NCBI GenBank assembly: GCA_900556545.1
Contig: USPE01000041.1
Location: 1 to 11,266 of the forward strand
Length of the DNA stretch: 11,266 nucleotides
Reading direction: 5' to 3'
From: an uncultured Peptococcaceae bacterium
Lineage (GTDB): Bacteria > Bacillota > Peptococcia > Peptococcales > Peptococcaceae
In this document: one piece after another, positions 3,843 through 11,266 of the stretch
Position numbering within the stretch: the first letter of the stretch is position 1
Layout of the letters: every line of letters begins with the position of its first letter
The notes under the pieces: generated by a model
Told to the model about the DNA's origin: nothing
Seen by the model: only the letters and a program-made list of their open reading frames with translations
Database searches by the model: none
Program-made: the position numbers and the translations under genes

Positions 3843-6800
3843 TTGGTCAATACGACACATGCACTAAGAGAAAGGCATAGTTTCGCCAAAATTGATGAAA
3901 TTATGGTTATGCCTAATTTGATTGAAGTTCAACGAAATTCCTACAAGTTATTTTTGGAGGAGGGGCTGAAAGAGACGTTTTCTGAGGTTTCTCCAATTCA
4001 AGATTTTACGGGGAATTTAATCCTTGAATTTGTAGATTATAGTTTGGGGGAACCAAAGTATGATGTAGATGAATGCAAGGAACGTGATGCTACTTATGCC
4101 GCTCCTCTGCGCTTAAAGGTTCGCTTAATTAATAAAGAAACCGGTGAAGTAAAAGAACAAGAAGTTTTTATGGGTGATTTCCCAATTATGACTACAAAAG
4201 GTACCTTTATTATCAATGGTGCTGAACGTGTTATTGTCAGTCAGCTTGTTCGTTCCCCCGGTGTATATTATTCTGAATCTATTGATCAGACAGGGAAAAA
4301 ACTTTATGGGGCTACGATTATTCCAAATCGTGGTGCGTGGCTGGAGTTTGAAACTGACAGTAATGACAATTTATTTGTGCGAATTGACCGTACCAGAAAA
4401 TTACCAGCTACTGTGTTGTTGCGCGCATTAGGTTATTCCAGCAATGGACAGATTCTGGAATTGTTTGATAACGATGATCGTATTCGAATGACATTGGAGC
4501 GTGATCATACTGAAACAGAAGGGGAAGCCTTAGTAGAAATCTATAAACGGTTACGCCCGGGTGATCCACCAACTGTCGAAAATGCCAGAACATTGTTAAA
4601 TTCTTTGTTCTTTGATCCAAAACGATATGATTTTGCTAAAGTTGGGCGTTACAAAGTAAATAAAAAGCTGGGTTTGGATATTGATCCAACGAAAAAAATC
4701 ATCACACATGAAGATATAATTGAAACCGTTCAGTATTTATTAAATCTGATAAAAGGGGTAGAAGGCTATACTTCTGATGATATTGACCATTTAGGAAATC
4801 GTCGAATTCGTTGTGTTGGTGAATTGTTGCAAAACCAGTTCCGCATTGGCTTAACCCGTATGGAACGGGTTATTCGGGAAAGAATGACAATTCAGGATGC
4901 CGAAAATGTAACGCCACAGGGTTTGATTAATATTCGTCCTGTTGTTGCAGCGATTAAAGAATTTTTTGGCTCTAGCCAGTTGTCTCAATTTATGGACCAG
5001 ATTAATCCATTAAGTGAGTTAACACACAAGAGAAGATTAAGTGCTTTGGGGCCTGGCGGTTTGAGCCGTGAACGTGCGGGGTTTGAAGTGCGTGACGTAC
5101 ATCCATCTCATTATGGACGTATGTGCCCAATTGAAACACCTGAAGGTCCCAATATTGGGTTAATTAACTCTTTGAGTACCTATGCCAAAATTAACGAATA
5201 TGGTTTTATTGAATCTCCTTATCGGAAAGTTAATAAAGAAACTGGTGTTGTAACCGATCAAATTGAGTATTTAACAGCAGATGTAGAAGACAAATATATT
5301 GTTGCACAGGCTAACTCTTTGTTAGATGAAGAAGGCCGTTTTGCAACTAAAAAAGTAAATGCTCGTTATGGACATGCCAATATTTTAGTTGATAGTGAAA
5401 AAATCGACTATATGGACGTATCTCCAAAACAGGTTGTGTCTATTGCAACTGCCATGATTCCATTCTTAGAACACGATGATGCAAACCGTGCGCTGATGGG
5501 TGCCAACATGCAGCGTCAGGCAGTACCATTGTTAAGAACTGATGCACCTTATGTTGGAACAGGGATGGAATATCGCGCTGCATATGACTCTGGTGTTATG
5601 GTAATTGCGGAAAATGCAGGTACTGTTGATTATGTGTCTGCCCGTGAAATTGTAATCAAGCGGATTGATGGCAATAAAGATCGTTATAAATTAACAAAAT
5701 TTGAACGTTCTAACCAAGGTAGTTGTATCAACCAGAAACCACTGGTGAAAAAAGGTCAGGCTATTGAGAAAGGCGCTATCCTGGCAGATGGCCCGTCCAC
5801 AGATCATGGTGAGCTGGCGTTGGGACGTAATGTGTTAATTGCGTTTATGAACTGGGAAGGTTATAACTACGAGGATGCTGTATTATTAAGTGAAAAATTA
5901 GTAAGAGAAGATTACTATACTTCCATTCATATTGAAGAATATGAATGTGATGCTCGTGATACAAAGTTAGGGCCAGAAGAAATCACCCGCGATATTCCTA
6001 ATGTTGGGGAAGAAGTGCTGAAAAATCTTGACGAACGTGGTATTATTCGCGTTGGTGCAGAAGTACGCCCGGGGGATATTTTGGTTGGTAAAGTAACACC
6101 GAAAGGCGAAACAGAACTGACTGCCGAAGAAAGATTATTGCGTGCTATTTTTGGCGAAAAAGCGCGTGAAGTTAGAGATACTTCTTTGCGTGTGCCACAT
6201 GGGGAAGCGGGGATTATCGTAGATGTGAAAATCTTCTCTTCTGATAATGGGGATGATCTTTCTCCGGGTGTAAATCAGGTTGTGCGTTGCTATATTGCCC
6301 AGAAAAGAAAAATTTCTCAAGGGGATAAAATGGCTGGTCGTCATGGTAATAAAGGGGTTGTATCCCGTGTGTTGCCAGAATGTGATATGCCATTCTTAGA
6401 AGATGGCACACCGGTGGAAATTGTATTGAATCCATTGGGCGTACCTTCTCGTATGAATATTGGTCAGGTATTAGAAGTTCATCTGGGTATGGCAGCAAAA
6501 GCTTTGGGGATTCATTTAGCAACTCCAGTATTTGATGGCGCGTCAGAGCAGGATATATTAGATATGTTGCAAAAAGCCAATGATGCAAGCGATATGACAT
6601 ATCCATTGTCTGGGAAATTTACTGTAAGAGATGGCAGAACCGGTTTGCCATTTGATAATCCGGTTACAGTTGGCTATATGTATTATTTGAAATTGGCGCA
6701 CCTGGTTGATGATAAAATTCATGCTCGTTCAACGGGTCCGTATTCTCTGGTTACGCAGCAGCCATTGGGTGGTAAAGCTCAATTTGGTGGACAGCGGTTC

Positions 6801-7292
6801 GGGGAAATGGAAGTATGGGCACTGGAAGCTTATGGTGCAGCGTATACATTGCAGGAAATTCTGACTGTAAAATCCGATGATATTGTTGGTCGTGTAAAAA
6901 CCTATGAAGCGATTGTGAAAGGTGAAAATGTTCCTGAACCAGGCGTGCCAGAATCCTTCAAAGTACTGATTAAAGAGTTGCAGAGTCTGTGTCTGGATGT
7001 CAAAATTCTGAATGAAAATGATGAAGAAATTGAAATCGGCGAAGATGATGACGATATTGTAGAAACTGCGAAAGAGCTAGGAATTGAACTGCCTGACGAA
7101 AAGGCAAAAGAAGGCGCTGAAGAATCAGGAGAATTTAATAATTTCTTAATTGAAAGCGAAAATGGTGAGTTGGAAGACATTGAACCGGATGACGATATGA
7201 TTGAGGAAGAAGATATCAATCTGGATTTGGATTTTGATGTAACTGAGGATTTGACTGATAGCGGCGATTTCATCTTAGATGATGAATTCTAA
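3843..7292 (+). CDS. rpoB: DNA-directed RNA polymerase subunit beta
   Basis: Beta forms one pincer of the RNA polymerase core and part of the catalytic centre. The 1149-residue product lacks the large insertions of E. coli beta, as expected in Bacillota. It opens with HSFAKIDEIMVMPNLIEVQ (12-30). The rifampicin pocket begins FFGSSQLSQFMDQINPLSEL (374-393) and continues THKRRLSALGPGGL, with D385, H395 and S400 matching E. coli D516, H526 and S531. PIETPEGPNIGL starts at 429. The catalytic-site strand KMAGRHGNKG is at 829-838, followed by the NPLGVPSRMNIGQ region. The core ends near SFKVLIKELQSL (1038-1049), after which comes a very acidic tail (1057-1149). It starts with TTG. rpoC follows after 32 bases with no terminator between. 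Confidence 0.98.
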   Translation: MVNTTHALRERHSFAKIDEIMVMPNLIEVQRNSYKLFLEEGLKETFSEVSPIQDFTGNLILEFVDYSLGEPKYDVDECKERDATYAAPLRLKVRLINKETGEVKEQEVFMGDFPIMTTKGTFIINGAERVIVSQLVRSPGVYYSESIDQTGKKLYGATIIPNRGAWLEFETDSNDNLFVRIDRTRKLPATVLLRALGYSSNGQILELFDNDDRIRMTLERDHTETEGEALVEIYKRLRPGDPPTVENARTLLNSLFFDPKRYDFAKVGRYKVNKKLGLDIDPTKKIITHEDIIETVQYLLNLIKGVEGYTSDDIDHLGNRRIRCVGELLQNQFRIGLTRMERVIRERMTIQDAENVTPQGLINIRPVVAAIKEFFGSSQLSQFMDQINPLSELTHKRRLSALGPGGLSRERAGFEVRDVHPSHYGRMCPIETPEGPNIGLINSLSTYAKINEYGFIESPYRKVNKETGVVTDQIEYLTADVEDKYIVAQANSLLDEEGRFATKKVNARYGHANILVDSEKIDYMDVSPKQVVSIATAMIPFLEHDDANRALMGANMQRQAVPLLRTDAPYVGTGMEYRAAYDSGVMVIAENAGTVDYVSAREIVIKRIDGNKDRYKLTKFERSNQGSCINQKPLVKKGQAIEKGAILADGPSTDHGELALGRNVLIAFMNWEGYNYEDAVLLSEKLVREDYYTSIHIEEYECDARDTKLGPEEITRDIPNVGEEVLKNLDERGIIRVGAEVRPGDILVGKVTPKGETELTAEERLLRAIFGEKAREVRDTSLRVPHGEAGIIVDVKIFSSDNGDDLSPGVNQVVRCYIAQKRKISQGDKMAGRHGNKGVVSRVLPECDMPFLEDGTPVEIVLNPLGVPSRMNIGQVLEVHLGMAAKALGIHLATPVFDGASEQDILDMLQKANDASDMTYPLSGKFTVRDGRTGLPFDNPVTVGYMYYLKLAHLVDDKIHARSTGPYSLVTQQPLGGKAQFGGQRFGEMEVWALEAYGAAYTLQEILTVKSDDIVGRVKTYEAIVKGENVPEPGVPESFKVLIKELQSLCLDVKILNENDEEIEIGEDDDDIVETAKELGIELPDEKAKEGAEESGEFNNFLIESENGELEDIEPDDDMIEEEDINLDLDFDVTEDLTDSGDFILDDEF

Positions 7293-7309
7293 TAGGAACT
7301 GATTTTGGG

Positions 7310-7316
7310 AAGGGAG
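7310..7316 (+). promoter_or_regulatory. Ribosome binding site of rpoC, inside a hairpin
   Basis: AAGGGAG lies eight bases before the TTG at 7325. AAGGG (7310-7314) is complementary to CCCTT (7321-7325), so both the site and the first base of the start codon can be held in a five-pair stem with a six-base loop. Confidence 0.65.
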
Positions 7317-7324
7317 CGAGCCCT

Positions 7325-10300
7325 TTGTTAGATGTTAATAATTTTGACCGAATGAGAATTGGTTTGGCTTCACCAGAACAAATTAGAGAATGGTCTAGTG
7401 GTGAGGTAAAAAAACCAGAAACAATCAATTATCGTACATTGAAACCAGAACGGGACGGTTTATTTTGTGAACGCATTTTTGGGCCGACAAAAGACTGGGA
7501 ATGTAACTGCGGAAAATATAAAAGAATCCGTTATAAAGGGATTGTTTGTGACAGATGTGGTGTAGAAGTTACACGTTCTAAGGTTAGACGGGAACGGTTG
7601 GGCCATATTGAATTGGCTGCACCGTGTTCTCATATTTGGTATTTTAAAGGAATTCCAAGTAGAATGGGATTGCTGTTAAACATTTCACCACGTCAATTAG
7701 AGAAAGTAATTTATTTTGTTTCGTATATTGTTTTGGATGGTGGAGATACACCATTAGAAAAAATGGCGCTGTTAACAGAAACTGAATATAGAGATAACCG
7801 TGAAAAATACGGCAATGGATTCCGTGCTGGGATCGGTGCAGAAGCAATTAAAGAATTACTAGAAGATTTGGATTTAGATAAGCTGTATGAAGAATTGAAA
7901 GAAGAAATTCGTACAACAACTGGTCAACGCAATATTAAAGCAGTAAGACGGTTGGAAGTTGTAGAAGCATTTAAGAAATCCACAAATAAACCAAGTTGGA
8001 TGATTTTAGATGTGCTGCCGGTTATTCCACCAGAAATTCGTCCTATGGTTCAATTGGATGGCGGACGATTTGCTACTTCAGATTTAAACGATTTATATCG
8101 TAGAGTCATTAATCGTAACAATCGATTAAAACGGTTATTGGATTTAGGTGCTCCAGACATTATTGTACGTAATGAAAAGAGAATGCTGCAAGAAGCAGTG
8201 GATGCGTTAATTGACAATGGGCGTCGCGGTAGACCTGTTACAGGCCCTGGCAACCGTCCGCTGAAATCTTTGAGTGATATGCTGAAAGGGAAACAGGGGC
8301 GTTTCCGTCAGAACTTGTTAGGGAAACGTGTTGACTACTCTGGTCGTTCTGTTATCGTTGTAGGTCCAGAACTGAAAATGCATCAGTGTGGTCTGCCAAA
8401 AGAAATGGCAATAGAATTGTTCAAACCTTTTGTTATGAAAAAATTAGTAAACGAAGGGTATGCGCATAATATTAAAAGTGCAAAACGTATGGTGGAACGT
8501 TTAAAACCAGAAGTTTGGGATGTATTGGAAGATGTTATCAAAGATCATCCAGTATTATTGAACCGTGCTCCTACCTTGCATAGATTAGGGATTCAGGCAT
8601 TTGAACCAGTATTGGTAGAAGGTCGTGCATTGCGTCTGCATCCATTGGTTTGTACTGCATATAATGCTGACTTTGACGGCGACCAAATGGCGATTCACGT
8701 ACCGTTGTCAGCGGAAGCGCAAGCAGAAGCTCGTATTTTGATGTTAGCCGCAAATAATATACTGAACCCAAAAGATGGAAAACCAGTTACCACACCTACA
8801 CAGGATATGATTTTGGGCTCCTATTATCTGACTATTGACAGAGATGGTGCTTTAGGTGAAGGCAAAACATTTAAAGATGATACAGAAGCTTTATTGGCAT
8901 ATGATGCAGGTGCAGTACACCTGCAAGCGAAGGTTTTAATTCGTCAGCCGGATGGAAGTCGTTTGGAAACCACTGTTGGAAGGGTTATTTTTAATAATGT
9001 GATTCCAAAAGAAGTTGGCTATGTAAACGAAACCGTTGGTAAAAAGGGTTTGGGTAAAATTGTAGCTAAATGTTATAAACTTTTAGGTGCTTCGGCAACA
9101 GCGCGTATGTTAGATGGTATTAAAGCGCAAGGTTATAAATATTCCACTCAGGCAGGATTCACGGTAGCATTTAGTGATATTATTGTTCCTGATGAGAAAG
9201 TAGATATCTTAAAAACTTCTGATGCGGAAGTTGCTAAAATTGAACAGAAATTTAGAAGAGGTTTAATTACCGAAGAAGAACGTTATAACTTGGTAATTAA
9301 AGTTTGGAATAAGGCAACAAAAGATGTTACAGATGCATTGTTAAGTAATTTGGATAAATTCAATAATATTAACATGATGGCTACATCCGGGGCCCGTGGT
9401 AATAACCAGCAGATTCGTCAGTTGGCGGGGATGCGTGGTCTGATGGCCGATTCTACTGGGCGTACTATCGAGTTGCCAATCAAAGCGAACTTCCGTGAAG
9501 GTCTGAACGTACAGGAATACTTTATTTCTTCCCATGGTGCTCGTAAAGGGTTAACAGATACAGCGCTGCGTACTGCCGACTCTGGTTACTTAACCAGACG
9601 TCTTGTTGACGTTGCGCAGGAAGTAATTGTACGTGAAGATGATTGCCATACTGATAAAGGGTTATTGGTAGAAGCAATTAAAAGTGGAAATGAAGTTATT
9701 GAGCCATTAGAAGAAAGAATTTCCGGTCGTTATGCGCTGAAACCGGTTATACATCCGGAAACAGGAGAAATTTTGGTTGCGGCTAATGAAGAAATCACTG
9801 ATGATTTGGCTGCCGAAATTCAGAAATTAGGAATTACTCAGGTTGTAATTCGCAGTGCATTGACTTGTAAGAGTCGATATGGTATTTGCCGAAAATGTTA
9901 TGGGCGTAATCTGGCTACCGGTGGTCATGTTGATATTGGGGAAGCAGTTGGTATTATTGCCGCCCAGTCTATTGGGGAACCTGGTACACAGTTGACCATG
10001 CGTACTTTCCATACTGGTGGGGTAGCTGGGGACGATATTACACAAGGTCTTCCTCGTGTCGAAGAATTGTTTGAGGCCAGAAAACCAAAAGGGCAGGCAA
10101 TTATTGCTGAAGCTGGCGGTTTGGTTCATGTTCAGGATATTAAAAATAGAAAAGAAATCACGATTACTGAAGGTGATGGCGAAGCTAGGGTATATGCGGT
10201 GCCATATGGGGCACGTATGAAGGTTAATGAGGGAGATATTGTAGAAGCCGGTCAGGAATTGACAGAAGGCTCTATCAACCCACATGATTTACTACGTGTC

Positions 10301-10780
10301 AAAGGGCCTCTGGGTGTACAAATGTATCTGCTTCGTGAGGTACAGAAAGTATACCGTCTGCAAGGGGTAGATATCAACGACAAGCACATTGAAGTTATGG
10401 TACGTCAGATGCTGCGTAAAGTAAAAGTGGAAGATCCTGGTGATACAGTATTGTTGCCGGGTGGTCAGGTAGATATTTTTGATTTTGAAGCTGAAAATGA
10501 ACGTGTTCGTGCTGAAAACGGTGTAGAGGCTGTAGGAAAAACTGTATTGTTAGGGATTACCAAAGCATCCTTAGCAACGGATTCTTTCTTATCAGCAGCT
10601 TCTTTCCAGGAAACTACTCGTGTATTAACAGATGCTGCTATCAAAGGAAAAGTAGACCCATTGCTTGGTTTGAAAGAAAACGTTATTTTGGGTAAATTGA
10701 TACCAGCTGGTACAGGGATGAGCCGTTATAGAGAAATAAAAATCTCTACAGAAGAAGAAAAAGTTGATTTTCCAATGTAA
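7325..10780 (+). CDS. rpoC: DNA-directed RNA polymerase subunit beta'
   Basis: Beta' carries the Mg2+-binding active site, the clamp, the bridge helix and the trigger loop. The 1151-residue product has the N-terminal zinc site C60/C62/C75/C78. The catalytic NADFDGDQM is at 447-455, with Asp 449, 451 and 453. The bridge helix region starts HGARKGLTDTALRTADSGYL (737-756). The second zinc site is C774/C848/C855/C858, with the same spacing as in E. coli. The trigger loop has MRTFHTGG with His896, and runs straight into GDDITQGLPRVEELFEARKP, so the E. coli SI3 insertion is absent, as is normal here. It starts with TTG, giving LDVNNFDRMRIGLASPEQI after the initiator. It is co-transcribed with rpoB. 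Confidence 0.98.
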   Translation: MLDVNNFDRMRIGLASPEQIREWSSGEVKKPETINYRTLKPERDGLFCERIFGPTKDWECNCGKYKRIRYKGIVCDRCGVEVTRSKVRRERLGHIELAAPCSHIWYFKGIPSRMGLLLNISPRQLEKVIYFVSYIVLDGGDTPLEKMALLTETEYRDNREKYGNGFRAGIGAEAIKELLEDLDLDKLYEELKEEIRTTTGQRNIKAVRRLEVVEAFKKSTNKPSWMILDVLPVIPPEIRPMVQLDGGRFATSDLNDLYRRVINRNNRLKRLLDLGAPDIIVRNEKRMLQEAVDALIDNGRRGRPVTGPGNRPLKSLSDMLKGKQGRFRQNLLGKRVDYSGRSVIVVGPELKMHQCGLPKEMAIELFKPFVMKKLVNEGYAHNIKSAKRMVERLKPEVWDVLEDVIKDHPVLLNRAPTLHRLGIQAFEPVLVEGRALRLHPLVCTAYNADFDGDQMAIHVPLSAEAQAEARILMLAANNILNPKDGKPVTTPTQDMILGSYYLTIDRDGALGEGKTFKDDTEALLAYDAGAVHLQAKVLIRQPDGSRLETTVGRVIFNNVIPKEVGYVNETVGKKGLGKIVAKCYKLLGASATARMLDGIKAQGYKYSTQAGFTVAFSDIIVPDEKVDILKTSDAEVAKIEQKFRRGLITEEERYNLVIKVWNKATKDVTDALLSNLDKFNNINMMATSGARGNNQQIRQLAGMRGLMADSTGRTIELPIKANFREGLNVQEYFISSHGARKGLTDTALRTADSGYLTRRLVDVAQEVIVREDDCHTDKGLLVEAIKSGNEVIEPLEERISGRYALKPVIHPETGEILVAANEEITDDLAAEIQKLGITQVVIRSALTCKSRYGICRKCYGRNLATGGHVDIGEAVGIIAAQSIGEPGTQLTMRTFHTGGVAGDDITQGLPRVEELFEARKPKGQAIIAEAGGLVHVQDIKNRKEITITEGDGEARVYAVPYGARMKVNEGDIVEAGQELTEGSINPHDLLRVKGPLGVQMYLLREVQKVYRLQGVDINDKHIEVMVRQMLRKVKVEDPGDTVLLPGGQVDIFDFEAENERVRAENGVEAVGKTVLLGITKASLATDSFLSAASFQETTRVLTDAAIKGKVDPLLGLKENVILGKLIPAGTGMSRYREIKISTEEEKVDFPM

Positions 10781-10786
10781 TTTTTA

Positions 10787-10815
10787 TTGACAGCTTGTAT
10801 AGAGTATGCTAAAAT
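10787..10815 (+). promoter_or_regulatory. Sigma-A promoter for rpsL (str operon)
   Basis: Perfect TTGACA (10787-10792), a 17-base spacer, and TAAAAT (10810-10815) preceded by TG at 10807-10808, an extended -10. The -35 begins six bases after the rpoC stop. Expected start is near 10822, giving a leader of about 146 bases before rpsL. Confidence 0.88.
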
Positions 10816-10821
10816 ACAAGA

Positions 10822-10967
10822 GTTCGTGTGAGAAATTTATTATTAAAAATAGATACAAAAGCTGTGCTGAAAAGGCACAGCTTTTGTAAGAAATTTTCAC
10901 GATACGCCCGTAAGCGTTGTTTAAAATTTGCTTATACTTTTTAATCTTGAGGAAGGAGGTGCAGAGC
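10822..10967 (+). promoter_or_regulatory. Structured rpsL leader RNA, class unassigned
   Basis: The leader begins almost at a long-range stem. GTGAGAAATTT (10828-10838) can pair with AAATTTTCAC (10891-10900), ten pairs with one wobble and one bulged A; an alternative register uses TCGTG (10824-10828) with CACGA (10898-10902). The stem encloses a perfect 13-bp hairpin (10855-10887). A weak third hairpin is possible (ACGC 10904-10907, GCGT 10914-10917). The ribosome binding site AAGGAGGTG (10953-10961) ends the leader. I recognise no known riboswitch or ribosomal-protein leader in it. Autogenous control by a str-operon product is an inference from position. Confidence 0.5.
10855..10887 (+). terminator. 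13-bp hairpin in the rpsL leader, probable attenuator
   Basis: ACAAAAGCTGTGC (10855-10867) and GCACAGCTTTTGT (10875-10887) are exact reverse complements around a seven-base loop. With a GC core followed by TTTTGT it has the form of an intrinsic terminator. It lies after the rpsL promoter, so it can end rpoBC transcripts and also limit rpsL transcription. The U-run is short, so efficiency is uncertain. Confidence 0.72.
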
Positions 10968-11266
10968 ATGCCAACAATTAACCAATTGGTTAGACAAGGC
11001 AGATTTGTAGCAGAAAAAAAATCTACTGCTCCTGCATTAAAAAATAATCCACAAAAAAGAGGAGTATGTACAAGAGTATATACTACCACACCAAAAAAAC
11101 CTAACTCTGCGTTGCGTAAAGTTGCCCGTGTTAAATTAACAAACGGCATTGAAGTAACAGCGTACATTCCAGGGATTGGTCACAACTTACAGGAACATAG
11201 TGTTGTTTTAGTAAGAGGTGGCAGAGTAAAGGACTTACCAGGGGTTCGTTATCATCTGGTTCGCGG
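10968..11266 (+). CDS. rpsL: 30S ribosomal protein S12 (3' end outside the window)
   Basis: S12 sits at the decoding centre of the small subunit and governs translational accuracy. The window holds the first 99 codons and two bases of the next; S12 is usually about 124 residues, so roughly 25 are missing because of the window edge, not a break. The sequence MPTINQLVRQGRF, RVYTTTPKKPNSALRKVARV (36-55) and GGRVKDLPGVRYH (84-96) is unmistakable. Lys43 and Lys88, the sites of streptomycin-resistance changes, are wild type. Asp89 is the residue methylthiolated by RimO in E. coli. The ribosome binding site AAGGAGGTG lies six bases before the ATG. It is probably the first gene of the str operon (rpsL-rpsG-fusA-tuf), with its own promoter. 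Confidence 0.98.
   Translation, partial: MPTINQLVRQGRFVAEKKSTAPALKNNPQKRGVCTRVYTTTPKKPNSALRKVARVKLTNGIEVTAYIPGIGHNLQEHSVVLVRGGRVKDLPGVRYHLVR

Noticed and set aside
6214..6606. Minus-strand ORF within rpoB
   Set aside because: It is opposite one of the most conserved stretches of RpoB and shows no family signature of its own.
10933..10938. TATACT near rpsL as a second promoter
   Set aside because: No -35 lies at acceptable spacing, and a much better promoter is present at 10787.
10784..11167. 127-codon minus-strand ORF opposite the rpsL leader and gene
   Set aside because: It is a shadow of rpsL and of the leader hairpin, with no ribosome binding site context or recognisable family.

Overview
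The window is a core housekeeping locus of an AT-rich member of the Bacillota (Firmicutes). The evidence is strong AGGAGG-type ribosome binding sites, consensus sigma-A promoters, the gene order, the absence of the E. coli-type insertions in RpoB and RpoC, and Firmicutes-like sequence in L33, NusG, S12 and RpoB. The compact layout (no ybxB-like methyltransferase gene between rplL and rpoB, no L7Ae-like gene between rpoC and rpsL) and the acidic RpoB tail would fit Negativicutes or a relative. That narrower placement is a guess. I find no mobile element, CRISPR array, tRNA, rRNA or sign of horizontal transfer.

Layout, all genes on the + strand: (1) A terminator hairpin (28-60) closes whatever lies upstream. 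(2) An extended -10 promoter (152-180) drives rpmG (L33), secE, nusG, rplK (L11) and rplA (L1). Two copies of a motif resembling the L1 site of 23S rRNA lie just before rplK and just before rplA. (3) Five bases after the rplA stop, a perfect consensus promoter (2451-2479) drives an L10-type leader with an attenuator (2572-2600), then rplJ (L10) and rplL (L7/L12). A strong terminator follows (3596-3645). (4) A separate promoter (3689-3717) drives rpoB and rpoC, both of which start with TTG. (5) Six bases after the rpoC stop, another strong promoter (10787-10815) drives a structured leader with a 13-bp hairpin, then rpsL (S12), which is cut by the window edge and presumably begins the str operon.

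The genes work together as follows. NusG and RNA polymerase (beta, beta') make and couple transcripts. L11, L1, L10 and L12 form the ribosomal stalk regions where translation factors act. SecE is the small essential subunit of the SecYEG translocon. The control logic visible in the DNA is autogenous: L1 probably represses rplK and rplA, the L10-L12 complex probably attenuates rplJL, and an unassigned leader may control the str operon. The ribosomal-protein and polymerase genes are separated by a strong terminator and a separate promoter.

The protein-coding content is ordinary. The parts worth a second look are in RNA and gene boundaries: the paired L1-like sites, the rpsL leader, a 22-bp perfect palindrome on the rplL stop codon, a hairpin holding the rpoC ribosome binding site, the RpoB acidic tail, and an isoleucine in the rifampicin pocket. 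I did not find a convincing undescribed system.
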